Below, one piece after another: positions 42,518-50,007 of a DNA stretch of 64,000 bases. The number at the start of each line of letters is the position of its first letter. Within the stretch, counting starts at the first letter, position 1. The position numbers and the translations under genes were made by a program. The notes below the pieces were generated by a model that was not told the DNA's origin, searched no databases, and saw only the letters and a program-made list of their open reading frames with translations. Origin of the DNA: Actinophytocola sp044466355 (lineage in GTDB: Bacteria; Actinomycetota; Actinomycetes; Mycobacteriales; Pseudonocardiaceae); NCBI RefSeq assembly GCF_044466355.1, contig NZ_JBITMQ010000014.1:62001-126000 (forward strand), read 5' to 3'.

Positions 42518-43585
42518 CTACGGCAGCGGCGGGATGGAGTGCTCCGCCGTGGCGTCGGCCGGCCGGTCGAAGTCCACTGTGGAGTATCGGCGGAGCTTCT
42601 CCAGGCGGTGGAAGCCGTCGATCATCCGCACGGTGCCGGACTTCGAGCGCATCACGATCGACTGCGTCGTGCAGCCGCCGCTGCGGTAGTGCACGCCGCG
42701 CAGCAGGTCACCGTCGGTGATGCCGGTCGCGCAGAAGAACGCGTTGTCGCCGCTCACCAGGTCGTCGGTGCGCAGCACGCGGTCCAGGTCGTGGCCGGCC
42801 TGGATCGCCTTGTCGCGCTCGGCGTCGTCCTTCGGCCACAGGCGGCCCTGGATCTCGCCGCCCATGCACTTCAGCGCGCACGCCGCGATGATGCCCTCCG
42901 GCGTGCCGCCGATGCCCATCAGCATGTCGACACCGGTGTTGGGGCGCGCGGCCGAGATGGCGCCCGCGACGTCGCCGTCGGAGATGAAGTGGATGCGGGC
43001 GCCTGCCTCGCGGACCGCCCTGACCAGGTCGGCGTGCCGGGCGCGGTCGAGGATGCACACGGTCACGTCGGACACGTCGGTGTGCTTGGCCTTCGCGACC
43101 CGCCGGATGTTCTCGTCGACCGGCGCGGTGATGTCGATGACGTCGGCCGCCTCCGGACCGACCGCCAGCTTCTCCATGTAGAACACGGCCGACGGGTCGA
43201 ACATCGCGCCCCGCTCGGTGGCCGCGAGCACCGCGATCGCGTTCGGCATGCCCTTCGACATCAGCGTCGTCCCGTCGATCGGGTCGACCGCCACGTCGCA
43301 CTCGGGGCCCGCGCCGTTGCCGACGTGCTCGCCGTTGTAGAGCATCGGCGCGTGGTCCTTCTCGCCCTCGCCGATGACCACGACACCGCGCATCGACACG
43401 GTGCCGATGAGCTTGCGCATGGCGTCGACCGCCGCGCCGTCGCCGCCGTTCTTGTCGCCGCGGCCGACCCACCGGCCCGCGGCCATGGCCGCCGCCTCCG
43501 TGACCCGGACCAGCTCCAGCGCGAGGTTGCGGTCCGGCTCCTCCGGCCTGCGTTCCTGGCTCCTGGGCTGGGTCGTGGTGGTCAT
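42518..43585 (-). CDS. glpX: class II fructose-1,6-bisphosphatase
   Basis: A 355-aa GlpX-type phosphatase, the essential gluconeogenic FBPase of many actinobacteria (Rv1099c). Metal-binding motifs are VVIGEGEKDHAPML and CDVAVDPIDGTTLMSKG. TGVDMLMGIGGTPEG and the late YRSGGCTTQSIVMRS form the substrate site. The acidic/lithium-sensitive phosphatase fold is expected, with Mg or Mn. GGGAGGACGGC precedes the ATG at 43585. Divergent from the DUF4245 gene, as in mycobacteria. Confidence 0.95.
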   Translation of the reverse strand: MTTTTQPRSQERRPEEPDRNLALELVRVTEAAAMAAGRWVGRGDKNGGDGAAVDAMRKLIGTVSMRGVVVIGEGEKDHAPMLYNGEHVGNGAGPECDVAVDPIDGTTLMSKGMPNAIAVLAATERGAMFDPSAVFYMEKLAVGPEAADVIDITAPVDENIRRVAKAKHTDVSDVTVCILDRARHADLVRAVREAGARIHFISDGDVAGAISAARPNTGVDMLMGIGGTPEGIIAACALKCMGGEIQGRLWPKDDAERDKAIQAGHDLDRVLRTDDLVSGDNAFFCATGITDGDLLRGVHYRSGGCTTQSIVMRSKSGTVRMIDGFHRLEKLRRYSTVDFDRPADATAEHSIPPLP

Positions 43586-43700
43586 GCCGTCCTCCCGGAA
43601 TCGCGCACGTCACGGACTCACCGATCCTCCCAGAATTCGGGATGCCGTGGTCGGTGAGCGTGCGTGAGGGTCGTCTCGGCCGGTTTGCGAGTATGGGCCG

Positions 43701-44285
43701 GTGACGGACAAGCCTGAGCGCGGCAGCCTGCGGATGCGGGACATGATCGGTGCGGTGGTCGTGCTCCTGGTGATCATCGGCGCGATCCTGGCCTTCTACG
43801 GCGGCTGCCAGTTCAGCCCCGGCGGGCCCACGGTCGACCCGAACACGGCGCCGAGCGCGGACGCCTCGGGCGAGCTGCGGCGGGCGGCCAGGTCGGCGGC
43901 GTTCCCCGTGCGTGAGCCCGAGGTGCCGAAGGGGTGGCGGGCCAACTCGACGTCGACCACCGCTGTCGGCACCGGTGCCACCGCGAGCGTGGTCGTGCGG
44001 GTCGGTTTCGTGACGACCGCGGGCGCGTTCGTGCAGCTCAGCCAGTCCGGCGGGGACGCGGCCGAGGTGGTGGCCAAGGAGGCGGGCCACACCGAGCCGC
44101 CGAAGCCGACCGGGACCGTCGACGTCGAGGGCGTCACCTGGACCACCTACCCCGGGCGACGCGACGAGGACGCCTGGGTGGCCGAGCTGGACGACGTCGT
44201 CCTGCTGGTCACCGGCAGCGCGCCCGAGTCGGAGTTCCGGCAGCTCGCGAAGGCCGCCCAGGAGGCGACCCCGCTACCGCGCTGA
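43701..44285 (+). CDS. DUF4245 membrane-anchored protein (Rv1100-like)
   Basis: A 194-aa protein. One TM helix (residues 14-34, MIGAVVVLLVIIGAILAFYG) precedes an extracytoplasmic domain. That domain has the DUF4245 features AAFPVREPEVPKGWRANS, VRVGFVTTAGAFVQLSQSGG and VDVEGVTWTTYPGRRDEDAW. GTG start. Conserved next to glpX in actinobacteria; function unknown. The last 12 bp overlap the convergent tag gene. Confidence 0.88.
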   Translation: MTDKPERGSLRMRDMIGAVVVLLVIIGAILAFYGGCQFSPGGPTVDPNTAPSADASGELRRAARSAAFPVREPEVPKGWRANSTSTTAVGTGATASVVVRVGFVTTAGAFVQLSQSGGDAAEVVAKEAGHTEPPKPTGTVDVEGVTWTTYPGRRDEDAWVAELDDVVLLVTGSAPESEFRQLAKAAQEATPLPR

Positions 44286-44849
44286 CGCCCGCCAGCAGCC
44301 GCTCAGGTGGTCGTCGACCATGCCGGTCGCCTGCATCAGCGCGTAGGCGGTCGTCGGGCCCACGAACGCGAAGCCGCGCTTCTTCAGCGCCTTCGCCATG
44401 GCCTTCGACTCGTCGGTGACCGCGGGGACGTCCGAGAGCAGCTTCGGCCGCCGCCGCCTGCCCTTCGGGGCGAACGACCACAGGAGGTCGTCGAGGGGCA
44501 CGTCCAGGTCGGCGATGGCCTGGGCGTTGCGGATCGTCGCGTCGATCTTGGCGCGGTTGCGCACGATCGCGGCGTCGTCCATCAGCCGTTCGACGTCCTC
44601 GGGGCCGAACTCGGCGACCTTCTTGGGCTCGAAGCCCGCGAACGCGCGCCGGAACGCCTCCCGCTTGCGCAGGATCGTCAGCCACGACAGCCCGGACTGG
44701 AACGCCTCCAGGGACAGCCGCTCGTACAGCGCGGCCTCGCCGTGCAGCTCGACGCCCCACTCCTCGTCGTGGTACGCGGCGTAGTCCTCGGTGGTGTTTC
44801 CCCACGGGCAGCGCCGCACGCCGTCCGCGCCTGGCAGCGCGGCCGTCAC
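44274..44849 (-). CDS. tag: DNA-3-methyladenine glycosylase I
   Basis: A 191-aa base-excision enzyme removing 3-methyladenine from alkylated DNA. Features are RRCPWGNTTEDYAAYHDEEWG near the N-terminus, LSLEAFQSGLSWLTILRKRE and FVGPTTAYALMQATGMVDDH. Zinc-binding residues are Cys14 and the C-terminal His and Cys (DDHLSGCW). It begins the block syntenic with Rv1210. The start overlaps the stop of the upstream DivIVA-like gene by four bases. Confidence 0.95.
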   Translation of the reverse strand: MTAALPGADGVRRCPWGNTTEDYAAYHDEEWGVELHGEAALYERLSLEAFQSGLSWLTILRKREAFRRAFAGFEPKKVAEFGPEDVERLMDDAAIVRNRAKIDATIRNAQAIADLDVPLDDLLWSFAPKGRRRRPKLLSDVPAVTDESKAMAKALKKRGFAFVGPTTAYALMQATGMVDDHLSGCWRASAR

Positions 44850-45157
44850 TCGCCCGCCCCGCCGCGCGCGGCGCGCTCACGCAGCTCGGCGTTCTCCGCC
44901 CGTAAGTCGTCCAGCTCGACGGACAGGCGGCGTAGGACCCAGTCGACCTCGGACATCTTGTAGCCGCGGACGACGAGCTGGAACCGGACGTCCCGCACGT
45001 CCTCGGCCGTCACCCCCGACGAGGGCAGCCGGGTGGGCGAGGCCCCCGGCGGCAGCGCGGGCAGCTCCTCACCCCGCCCGAAGACGACCGAGGCCAGCAG
45101 GAACACCACGGCCGCCACGAGCATCATGACGACCAGGTAGATCAGTGCTGTTGTCAC
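44846..45157 (-). CDS. DivIVA-domain single-pass membrane protein (Rv1209-like)
   Basis: A 103-aa protein. The TM helix starts at once (TTALIYLVVMMLVAAVVFLL), followed by a Pro-rich linker. A DivIVA-type segment comes next (VTAEDVRDVRFQLVVRGYKM, then SEVDWVLRRLSVELDDLRAE) that should form a parallel coiled coil. GTG 45157 was preferred over an upstream TTG because the helix begins there. DivIVA domains bind curved or polar membrane; a growth-pole role is inferred. Coupled to tag by GTGA-type overlap. Confidence 0.85.
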   Translation of the reverse strand: MTTALIYLVVMMLVAAVVFLLASVVFGRGEELPALPPGASPTRLPSSGVTAEDVRDVRFQLVVRGYKMSEVDWVLRRLSVELDDLRAENAELRERAARGGAGE

Positions 45158-45187
45158 GCGAGGGATGGTGTCATACACCACCGACAA

Positions 45188-46108
45188 TCAGCGCACGAGC
45201 AACTCACGCATCGGGGGCCGGTCCGCGACGACCACACCGGACGTGTCCGGCAGCCACTCGTCGGCCACCTGCACGAACTGCGTCAGCGTGCCGGCGTGCG
45301 ACGGCAGCAGCCCGCAGCGCGCCAGTGCCGTGCCCAGGATCTGCCGCGCCATCAGGCCCAGCGCGCGCAGCGGCTGGTTGCGGTGCCTGCGCACCCCCAG
45401 GTTCACCTGCGCGATCCCGTCCAGCCCCACGATGGCGTGCACGTCGAGCAGCAGCCCGATCTCCACGCCGTAGCCGGACGCGAACGGCACCGCCTCCAGC
45501 AGCTCACGCGTGCCCGCGTACTCGCCGCCGAGCGGCTGGATCACGCCGGTCAGCTCGGGCCGCAGCGTCGACAGCAGCGGGCGCGCCATCAGCTCGGTCA
45601 CCCGGCCACCGCCCGCCCCGGAGGCGCCCTCGGACGTCAGCGGCCGCCGGTAGAAGCCCTTGACCAGGTGGATGTCCGGCTCGGTCAGCATCGGGCCGAG
45701 CAGCCTCGGCACGAACTCCGGGTCCGGGTCGACCAGGTCCGAGTCGAGGAACACCAGCAGGTCACCGGTGGTCGCCGCGAGCGACCGCCACAGCACCTCG
45801 CCCTTGCCGGGCACGGGTTCCAGCTCGGGGAGGACGTCGGTCCGGCGGACGACCCGCGCCCCCGCCGCGAGCGACACCTCGACCGTCCGGTCCGTCGACC
45901 CCGAGTCCACCACCACCAGCTCGTCCACGAGCGAGCCCAGCAGCGGCCGGACCGAGGCGATCACGTCGGCGACGGTCGCCTCCTCGTTCAACGCGGGCAA
46001 CACCACGCTGACCGTGCGGGAGCCCTTGGCGGCCACCAGGTCCGGCACTGTCCACGAAGGACTCTGCCAGGTCCGCTCCGCGAACCACGCGTGCGCGTCG
46101 GCGTGCAT
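45188..46108 (-). CDS. gpgS: glucosyl-3-phosphoglycerate synthase
   Basis: A 306-aa GT81 glycosyltransferase. The GT-A fold has TVSVVLPALNEEATVADVIA, ELVVVDSGSTDRTVEVSLAA, and the metal-binding DxD in LLVFLDSDLVDPDPEFV. FASGYGVEIGLLLDVHAIVG and NLGVRRHRNQPLRALGLMAR form the acceptor side. It makes glucosyl-3-phosphoglycerate, the primer of methylglucose lipopolysaccharides, in the cytoplasm. Its ATG shares a base with the folP2 stop. Family members also bind GDP- or UDP-glucose. Confidence 0.93.
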   Translation of the reverse strand: MHADAHAWFAERTWQSPSWTVPDLVAAKGSRTVSVVLPALNEEATVADVIASVRPLLGSLVDELVVVDSGSTDRTVEVSLAAGARVVRRTDVLPELEPVPGKGEVLWRSLAATTGDLLVFLDSDLVDPDPEFVPRLLGPMLTEPDIHLVKGFYRRPLTSEGASGAGGGRVTELMARPLLSTLRPELTGVIQPLGGEYAGTRELLEAVPFASGYGVEIGLLLDVHAIVGLDGIAQVNLGVRRHRNQPLRALGLMARQILGTALARCGLLPSHAGTLTQFVQVADEWLPDTSGVVVADRPPMRELLVR

Positions 46109-46977
46109 CACGCCAGCGCCCGCAGGCACCGGGTCGGCGGGCGGGTGCCCCTGATACTCGCCACCATCTCGACCACCTTCCTGGTCCTGGACACCTCGTG
46201 CGCGCGGAACACCCGCGCGCCGGCCATCGCCGCGACGGACGTCGCGGCGAGCGTGCCGTCCACTCGGTCGGACACCGCCGCGCCGAGCGTCTCCCCGATG
46301 AAGTCCTTGTTGGACAACGCCATCAGCACCGGCCAGCCGGTGCCCACCAGCTCGTCGAGCCGCCGCAGCAGCTCGAGGCCGTGCCAGGTGTTCTTGCCGA
46401 AGTCGTGCGTCGGGTCGATCAGCACCCCTTCGCGGGGCACACCGAGCGCCACCATCCGCTCCGCGCGGGCGACCAGCTCCTCGGTGACGTCGGCGACCAC
46501 GTCGGTGTACCGGACCCGGTGCGGGTCGGTGCGCGGCGCGACGCCGCCGGTGTGGGAGCAGACGATGCCCGCGCCGTACTCGGCCGCGGCCTCGGCGAGC
46601 AGGGGGTCCGCACCCGCCCACGTGTCGTTGACCAGGTCGGCGCCGGCCGCGCAGGCCGCGCGGCCGACCTCGTGCCGCCAGGTGTCCACGCTGATGACCA
46701 GGTGCGGGTACCGGTCCCGCACCTGCTCGAGGAACGGCACGACCCGGCGGATCTCCTCGTCCGTGCCCACGTGCTCGCCGTGCGCACCGGCACGGACGCC
46801 GCCGACGTCGACGATGTCCGCGCCCTCGGCGACGACGCGGTCCACCGCGGCCAGGGCCTCCCGGTCGCCGAAGGTGGCGCCCCGGTCGTAGAAGGAGTCC
46901 CTGGTGCGGTTGACGATCGCCATCACCAGTGCGCGGTCCTGGGGGACCTCACGGCCGCCGAAGCGAAGTGTGCTCAC
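46108..46977 (-). CDS. folP2: dihydropteroate synthase paralogue (FolP2-like), atypical pABA loops
   Basis: A 289-aa TIM-barrel protein of the DHPS family. The first loop reads VNRTRDSFYDRGATF, against NVTPDSFSDGG in true DHPS. The STRPG-type loop is replaced by VGGVRAGAHGE. Pterin-site residues (ISVDTWRHEV, LVNDTWAG, DPTHDFGKNTWHG) remain. Mycobacterial FolP2 (Rv1207) is reported not to have DHPS activity, and this copy shares its changes. Conserved coupling with gpgS suggests a role in polymethylated glucan or one-carbon chemistry instead (inference). Confidence 0.88.
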   Translation of the reverse strand: MSTLRFGGREVPQDRALVMAIVNRTRDSFYDRGATFGDREALAAVDRVVAEGADIVDVGGVRAGAHGEHVGTDEEIRRVVPFLEQVRDRYPHLVISVDTWRHEVGRAACAAGADLVNDTWAGADPLLAEAAAEYGAGIVCSHTGGVAPRTDPHRVRYTDVVADVTEELVARAERMVALGVPREGVLIDPTHDFGKNTWHGLELLRRLDELVGTGWPVLMALSNKDFIGETLGAAVSDRVDGTLAATSVAAMAGARVFRAHEVSRTRKVVEMVASIRGTRPPTRCLRALA

Positions 46978-47059
46978 CTCGCAAGGGTGCCATGGTGCGC
47001 GGGGGAAATCCGGACGCGATACACCGAGGTCACAATTGGTGACCTACGGGAAACACCCC

Positions 47060-47830
47060 TCAGTGCGTCTCTTCCCAGGCCTGGTAGGCCTCCTCGACCA
47101 CCCGCACGGCGTCGTCGACGTCGTCGGTGAGGTGCAGCAGCGCGAGGTCCTTCTCGCCGATCTTGCCCTCGGCGAGCAGGCTGTCCCGCAGCCAGTTGTA
47201 CAGACCCTCCCAGTAGGACCGTCCGAAGAGGACAACCGGGAACTTGGTGACCTTCTTGGTCTGCACCAAGGTCAGCGCCTCGAACAGCTCGTCGAGCGTG
47301 CCGAACCCGCCCGGCAGGCAGATGAACGCCTGCGAGTACTTGATGAACATCGTCTTGCGGGCGAAGAAATACCGGAAGTTGACGCCGAGGTCCACCCACG
47401 GGTTGATGCCCTGCTCGAACGGCAGCTCGATGCCGAGACCGATCGACAGCCCGCCCGCCTCGGAGCAGCCGCGGTTGACCGCCTCCATGGCACCGGGGCC
47501 ACCGCCGGTGATCGCCGCGTACCCCGCCTTGGCGAGCGCGGCGCCGATCTCCATGCCGAGCTTGTACTCCGGGTGGTCGCGCTGCGTGCGCGCCGATCCG
47601 AACACCGTCACCGCGCGCGGCACCTCGGCCAGCGCGCCGAACCCCTCGACGAACTCGGCCTGGATGCGCAGGACCCGCCACGGGTCGGTGTGCACCCAGT
47701 CGCCCTTGCCGCGGGAGTCGAGCAGCCGCTGGTCGGTCGTCGACGACTCGTCCCGCCGCGACCTGCGCAGCACGACCGGTCCGCGCTGCTTCTCGGCCGG
47801 GTGCTCGTTGTCCTCCTGCTGGATAGTCAC
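47060..47830 (-). CDS. LOG-family protein (TIGR00730, Rv1205-like)
   Basis: A 256-aa SLOG-fold protein. Features are VTVFGSARTQRDHPEYKLG, ITGGGPGAMEAVNRGCSEAG, and the family PGGxGTxxE in FICLPGGFGTLDELFEALTL. It releases a free base from nucleoside 5'-monophosphates in known LOG enzymes; mycobacterial Rv1205 is such a phosphoribohydrolase, tied to cytokinin accumulation. GTG 47830 has TAGACT seven bases upstream, inside the 3' end region of the NADAR gene, so it can be transcribed alone. Confidence 0.9.
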   Translation of the reverse strand: MTIQQEDNEHPAEKQRGPVVLRRSRRDESSTTDQRLLDSRGKGDWVHTDPWRVLRIQAEFVEGFGALAEVPRAVTVFGSARTQRDHPEYKLGMEIGAALAKAGYAAITGGGPGAMEAVNRGCSEAGGLSIGLGIELPFEQGINPWVDLGVNFRYFFARKTMFIKYSQAFICLPGGFGTLDELFEALTLVQTKKVTKFPVVLFGRSYWEGLYNWLRDSLLAEGKIGEKDLALLHLTDDVDDAVRVVEEAYQAWEETH

Positions 47831-47837
47831 GCGCGCG

Positions 47838-47843
47838 AGTCTA
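47838..47843 (-). promoter_or_regulatory. leaderless promoter -10 of the LOG gene
   Basis: TAGACT on the minus strand ends seven bases before the GTG at 47830. It overlaps the NADAR stop. Confidence 0.5.
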
Positions 47844-48377
47844 GGCGTTCCAGCCGCGGAGATTGTCGCGAACGGCACCCAACGCGAACCCGAGCAGGTT
47901 CAGGCCCCGCCACCGCGCCGGGTCGGACGCGCGCGGGTCGTCCTCGCGGAGCCCGATGCCCCAGATCCGGTCGAGTGGGCTGGCCTCGACGAGCACGCGG
48001 TCGCCGGTGCCGAGCAGGTACTTCCCCAGTTCCTCGTGCCGGCCGAACTTGAGCGTGTTGCCGTCGACGACGATCTCGGAGCGGTTGGCCTCCCAGGCGG
48101 CCTGGTCGAAGTTCCTGACCTGGCGGCCCAGATCCCTGGCCGACCTCGGGTGGCCGGCGGCGAGGACGCGCTCCGCGGTGCCGTGGTCGTCGAACAGGAC
48201 CGCCTTGCGCCACATCATGTAGTGCTCGGCGGTGGCGAAGGTGTGCTCGTCGTCGGTGAACGACGACGGGTGCCACTGGCTGAGGCAGTTCTCGGGGCCC
48301 CAGAAGAACACGAACTCCACCCGCTCGCCGGCGGCGACGGCCTTCTCCACGTCGGCAACGGAACGCATGCCGGACAT
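47841..48377 (-). CDS. NADAR-family N-glycosidase
   Basis: A 178-aa NADAR (YbiA-like) protein. Signature segments are FFWGPENCLSQWHPSSF, FATAEHYMMWRKAVLF and FGRHEELGKYLLGTGDRVLV, then SPLDRIWGIGLREDDP. The Glu and Trp of the active site are present. Family members cleave N-glycosidic bonds in riboflavin-pathway intermediates or remove ADP-ribose from guanine bases. It lies 18 bp after a 105-residue unknown gene. The genomic setting does not choose between these roles. Confidence 0.9.
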   Translation of the reverse strand: MSGMRSVADVEKAVAAGERVEFVFFWGPENCLSQWHPSSFTDDEHTFATAEHYMMWRKAVLFDDHGTAERVLAAGHPRSARDLGRQVRNFDQAAWEANRSEIVVDGNTLKFGRHEELGKYLLGTGDRVLVEASPLDRIWGIGLREDDPRASDPARWRGLNLLGFALGAVRDNLRGWNA

Positions 48378-48395
48378 GGTGGCGCGGCCGGTGGG

Positions 48396-48713
48396 TCAGG
48401 CGCGAGTGAATTCGAGACCGGGGGCGCCCTCCCAGGCGCCGACGTAGAGGAGGTCGAACGAGTCGAAGCCGTTGGCGCGGAGCTTGAGCACGACGTTCTC
48501 CTTGACGGCCACGAAGAACTCGCTGGGGCGCCGCGGGTCGTCGATCACCTGGTGGGTGGCGAACAGGGTGCGGTCGAGCATCGAGAAGAGGGCCGCGTGG
48601 ACGGCGTTCTTGTGCGTCTGGCGGGCGTCTTCGCTCCACTCGGCGAGCACGTCCGAGCCGAACTGCATCCGGCACCGCGGGAGGGTGGCCGCGGGCTCGT
48701 TGTGGTTCTTCAT
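48396..48713 (-). CDS. 105-aa hypothetical protein paired with NADAR
   Basis: A soluble alpha/beta-looking protein with no signal or TM segment. Notable segments are HKNAVHAALFSMLDRTLFAT, VIDDPRRPSEFFVAVKENVV and FDSFDLLYVGAWEGAPGLEF. AGGAG is well placed before the ATG, and an AT-rich dyad lies 37-63 bp upstream. I do not recognise the family. Tight spacing to the NADAR gene implies joint expression and perhaps a shared ADP-ribose or nucleotide theme. Confidence 0.72.
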   Translation of the reverse strand: MKNHNEPAATLPRCRMQFGSDVLAEWSEDARQTHKNAVHAALFSMLDRTLFATHQVIDDPRRPSEFFVAVKENVVLKLRANGFDSFDLLYVGAWEGAPGLEFTRA

Positions 48714-48750
48714 GGCGTGGCTCCTGCCTGGCGGGGTCTTTGGTGGCGTA

Positions 48751-48776
48751 CTTATAAGATATCGCCGTTATATAAC
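48751..48776 (-). promoter_or_regulatory. AT-rich dyad, candidate operator/promoter of the NADAR unit
   Basis: CTTATAAGATATC (48751-48763) and GTTATATAAC (48767-48776, itself a perfect palindrome) form an imperfect dyad. This is one of the most AT-rich patches in the window. It probably contains the -10 and a repressor site. Confidence 0.5.
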
Positions 48777-48844
48777 ACCGTCAATGAGTGGTGACGGGTG
48801 CGCACGTGGGGAGAAGCGGCGCTGCGAAGGGCGCGGCCGACGTG

Positions 48845-48891
48845 CTGAAGGGGTCCTTCGTCACCCTCAGGGTGAGGAAGGACCCCTTCAG
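48845..48891. terminator. long hairpin after dapE
   Basis: A stem of about 20 bp (CTGAAGGGGTCCTTC...GAAGGACCCCTTCAG) with inner pairs TCACC/GGTGA. It lies 9 bp after the dapE stop with no T-run. It has the look of the dispersed AAGG-CCTT hairpins common in Pseudonocardiaceae intergenic regions. Confidence 0.65.
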
Positions 48892-48899
48892 GACAGGGC

Positions 48900-49964
48900 T
48901 CAGGACAGGAAGCGGTTCAGCACGTCCACGCAGCGGGTGATCTGCGCCATCGGGACGTTCTCCTCGTGGGTGTGGCACAGCACGGGGTCGCCAGGGCCGA
49001 AGTTCACCGCGGGCATGCCCAGCGCGGCGAAGCGGGCCACGTCCGTCCACCCCAGCTTCGCGACCGGGGCGCCACCGGCGGCCGTCACCAGCTCCGCCGC
49101 GGCCGGGGCCGACAGGCCGGGCAACGCGCCCGCCGCCATGTCCGTCACCCTCAGGTCGTAGCCCGCGAAGACCTCGCGCAGGTGGGCTTCCGCGTCGGCG
49201 GGTGTCCGGTCCGGGGCGAAGCGGTGGTTGACCGTCAGCACGGCCTCGTCCGGGACGACGTTGCCGCTCACCCCGCCGCCGACGCGCACGGCCTGCAGGC
49301 CTTCGTGGTACGTGCACCCGTCGATGTCGACCACGCGCGGCTCGTAGGCGGCCAGCGTGGCCAGCGCGCCGGACAGCGCGTGGATCGCGTTCGAGCCCAT
49401 CCACGCCCGCGCGGTGTGCGCCCGCTTGCCGGACGTGCGCAGCTCGGCCCGCATCGTGCCCTGGCAGCCCGCCTCGACCACCGCGTTCGACGGTTCGCAC
49501 ACGATCGCCAGGTCGCCGGCCAGCCACTCCGGCAGCTCACGTTCGATGCGGCCGAGGCCGTTGCGTTCGGCCTCGACCTCCTCGCAGTCGTAGAACACGA
49601 ACGTCACGTCGTGACGCGGGTCGGCGAGCGTGGCGGCCAGGTGCAGCATGACCGCGTCGCCGCTCTTCATGTCGACGGTGCCCAGGCCGTGCAGGTAGCC
49701 GTAGGTCCGGCGGACCGGGAAGTTGTCGTTCACCGGCACTGTGTCCAGGTGGCCAGCCATGACCACCCGGGAACCGCGGCGAAGCGACGTGCGGGCCAGC
49801 ACCGCGTTGCCGGACCTGGCCACCTCCAGGTGCGGGGCCTGGGCGCGCAACGCGGCCTCGACGGACTCGGCGATCAGGGCCTCGTCGCCGGAGACGCTGG
49901 GAATGTCCACGAGCGCGGCGGTCAGCTCGACGGGGTCACCGGCAAGATCCAGTTCAACGGGCAC
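48900..49964 (-). CDS. dapE: succinyl-diaminopimelate desuccinylase
   Basis: A 354-aa M20 metallohydrolase hydrolysing N-succinyl-LL-diaminopimelate in lysine and peptidoglycan synthesis. Zinc motifs are VVMAGHLDTVPVNDN and YLHGLGTVDMKSGDAVM, with the catalytic Glu pair in FYDCEEVEAERNGLG. The dimerisation-domain histidine is in SGKRAHTARAWMG, and the C-terminal ligand in LCHTHEENVPM. GTG 49964 gives the mycobacterial length and follows TAGCGT by seven bases. Divergent from dapD. Confidence 0.95.
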   Translation of the reverse strand: MPVELDLAGDPVELTAALVDIPSVSGDEALIAESVEAALRAQAPHLEVARSGNAVLARTSLRRGSRVVMAGHLDTVPVNDNFPVRRTYGYLHGLGTVDMKSGDAVMLHLAATLADPRHDVTFVFYDCEEVEAERNGLGRIERELPEWLAGDLAIVCEPSNAVVEAGCQGTMRAELRTSGKRAHTARAWMGSNAIHALSGALATLAAYEPRVVDIDGCTYHEGLQAVRVGGGVSGNVVPDEAVLTVNHRFAPDRTPADAEAHLREVFAGYDLRVTDMAAGALPGLSAPAAAELVTAAGGAPVAKLGWTDVARFAALGMPAVNFGPGDPVLCHTHEENVPMAQITRCVDVLNRFLS

Positions 49965-49971
49965 GCCGCAC

Positions 49972-50000
49972 ACGCTACCGACCGGCCTTCCGGTTACCGT
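49972..50000. promoter_or_regulatory. back-to-back leaderless promoters of dapE and dapD
   Basis: TAGCGT on the minus strand (49972-49977) is seven bases before the dapE GTG. TACCGT on the plus strand (49995-50000) is seven bases before the dapD GTG. Both messages would start at the start codon, and the whole spacer is only 43 bp. Confidence 0.6.
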
Positions 50001-50007
50001 TGCTGCC

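Noticed and set aside
46108..46977. folP2 as a decaying pseudogene
   Set aside because: The frame is intact, coupled to gpgS and conserved in layout; the altered loops match the known FolP2 type rather than random decay.
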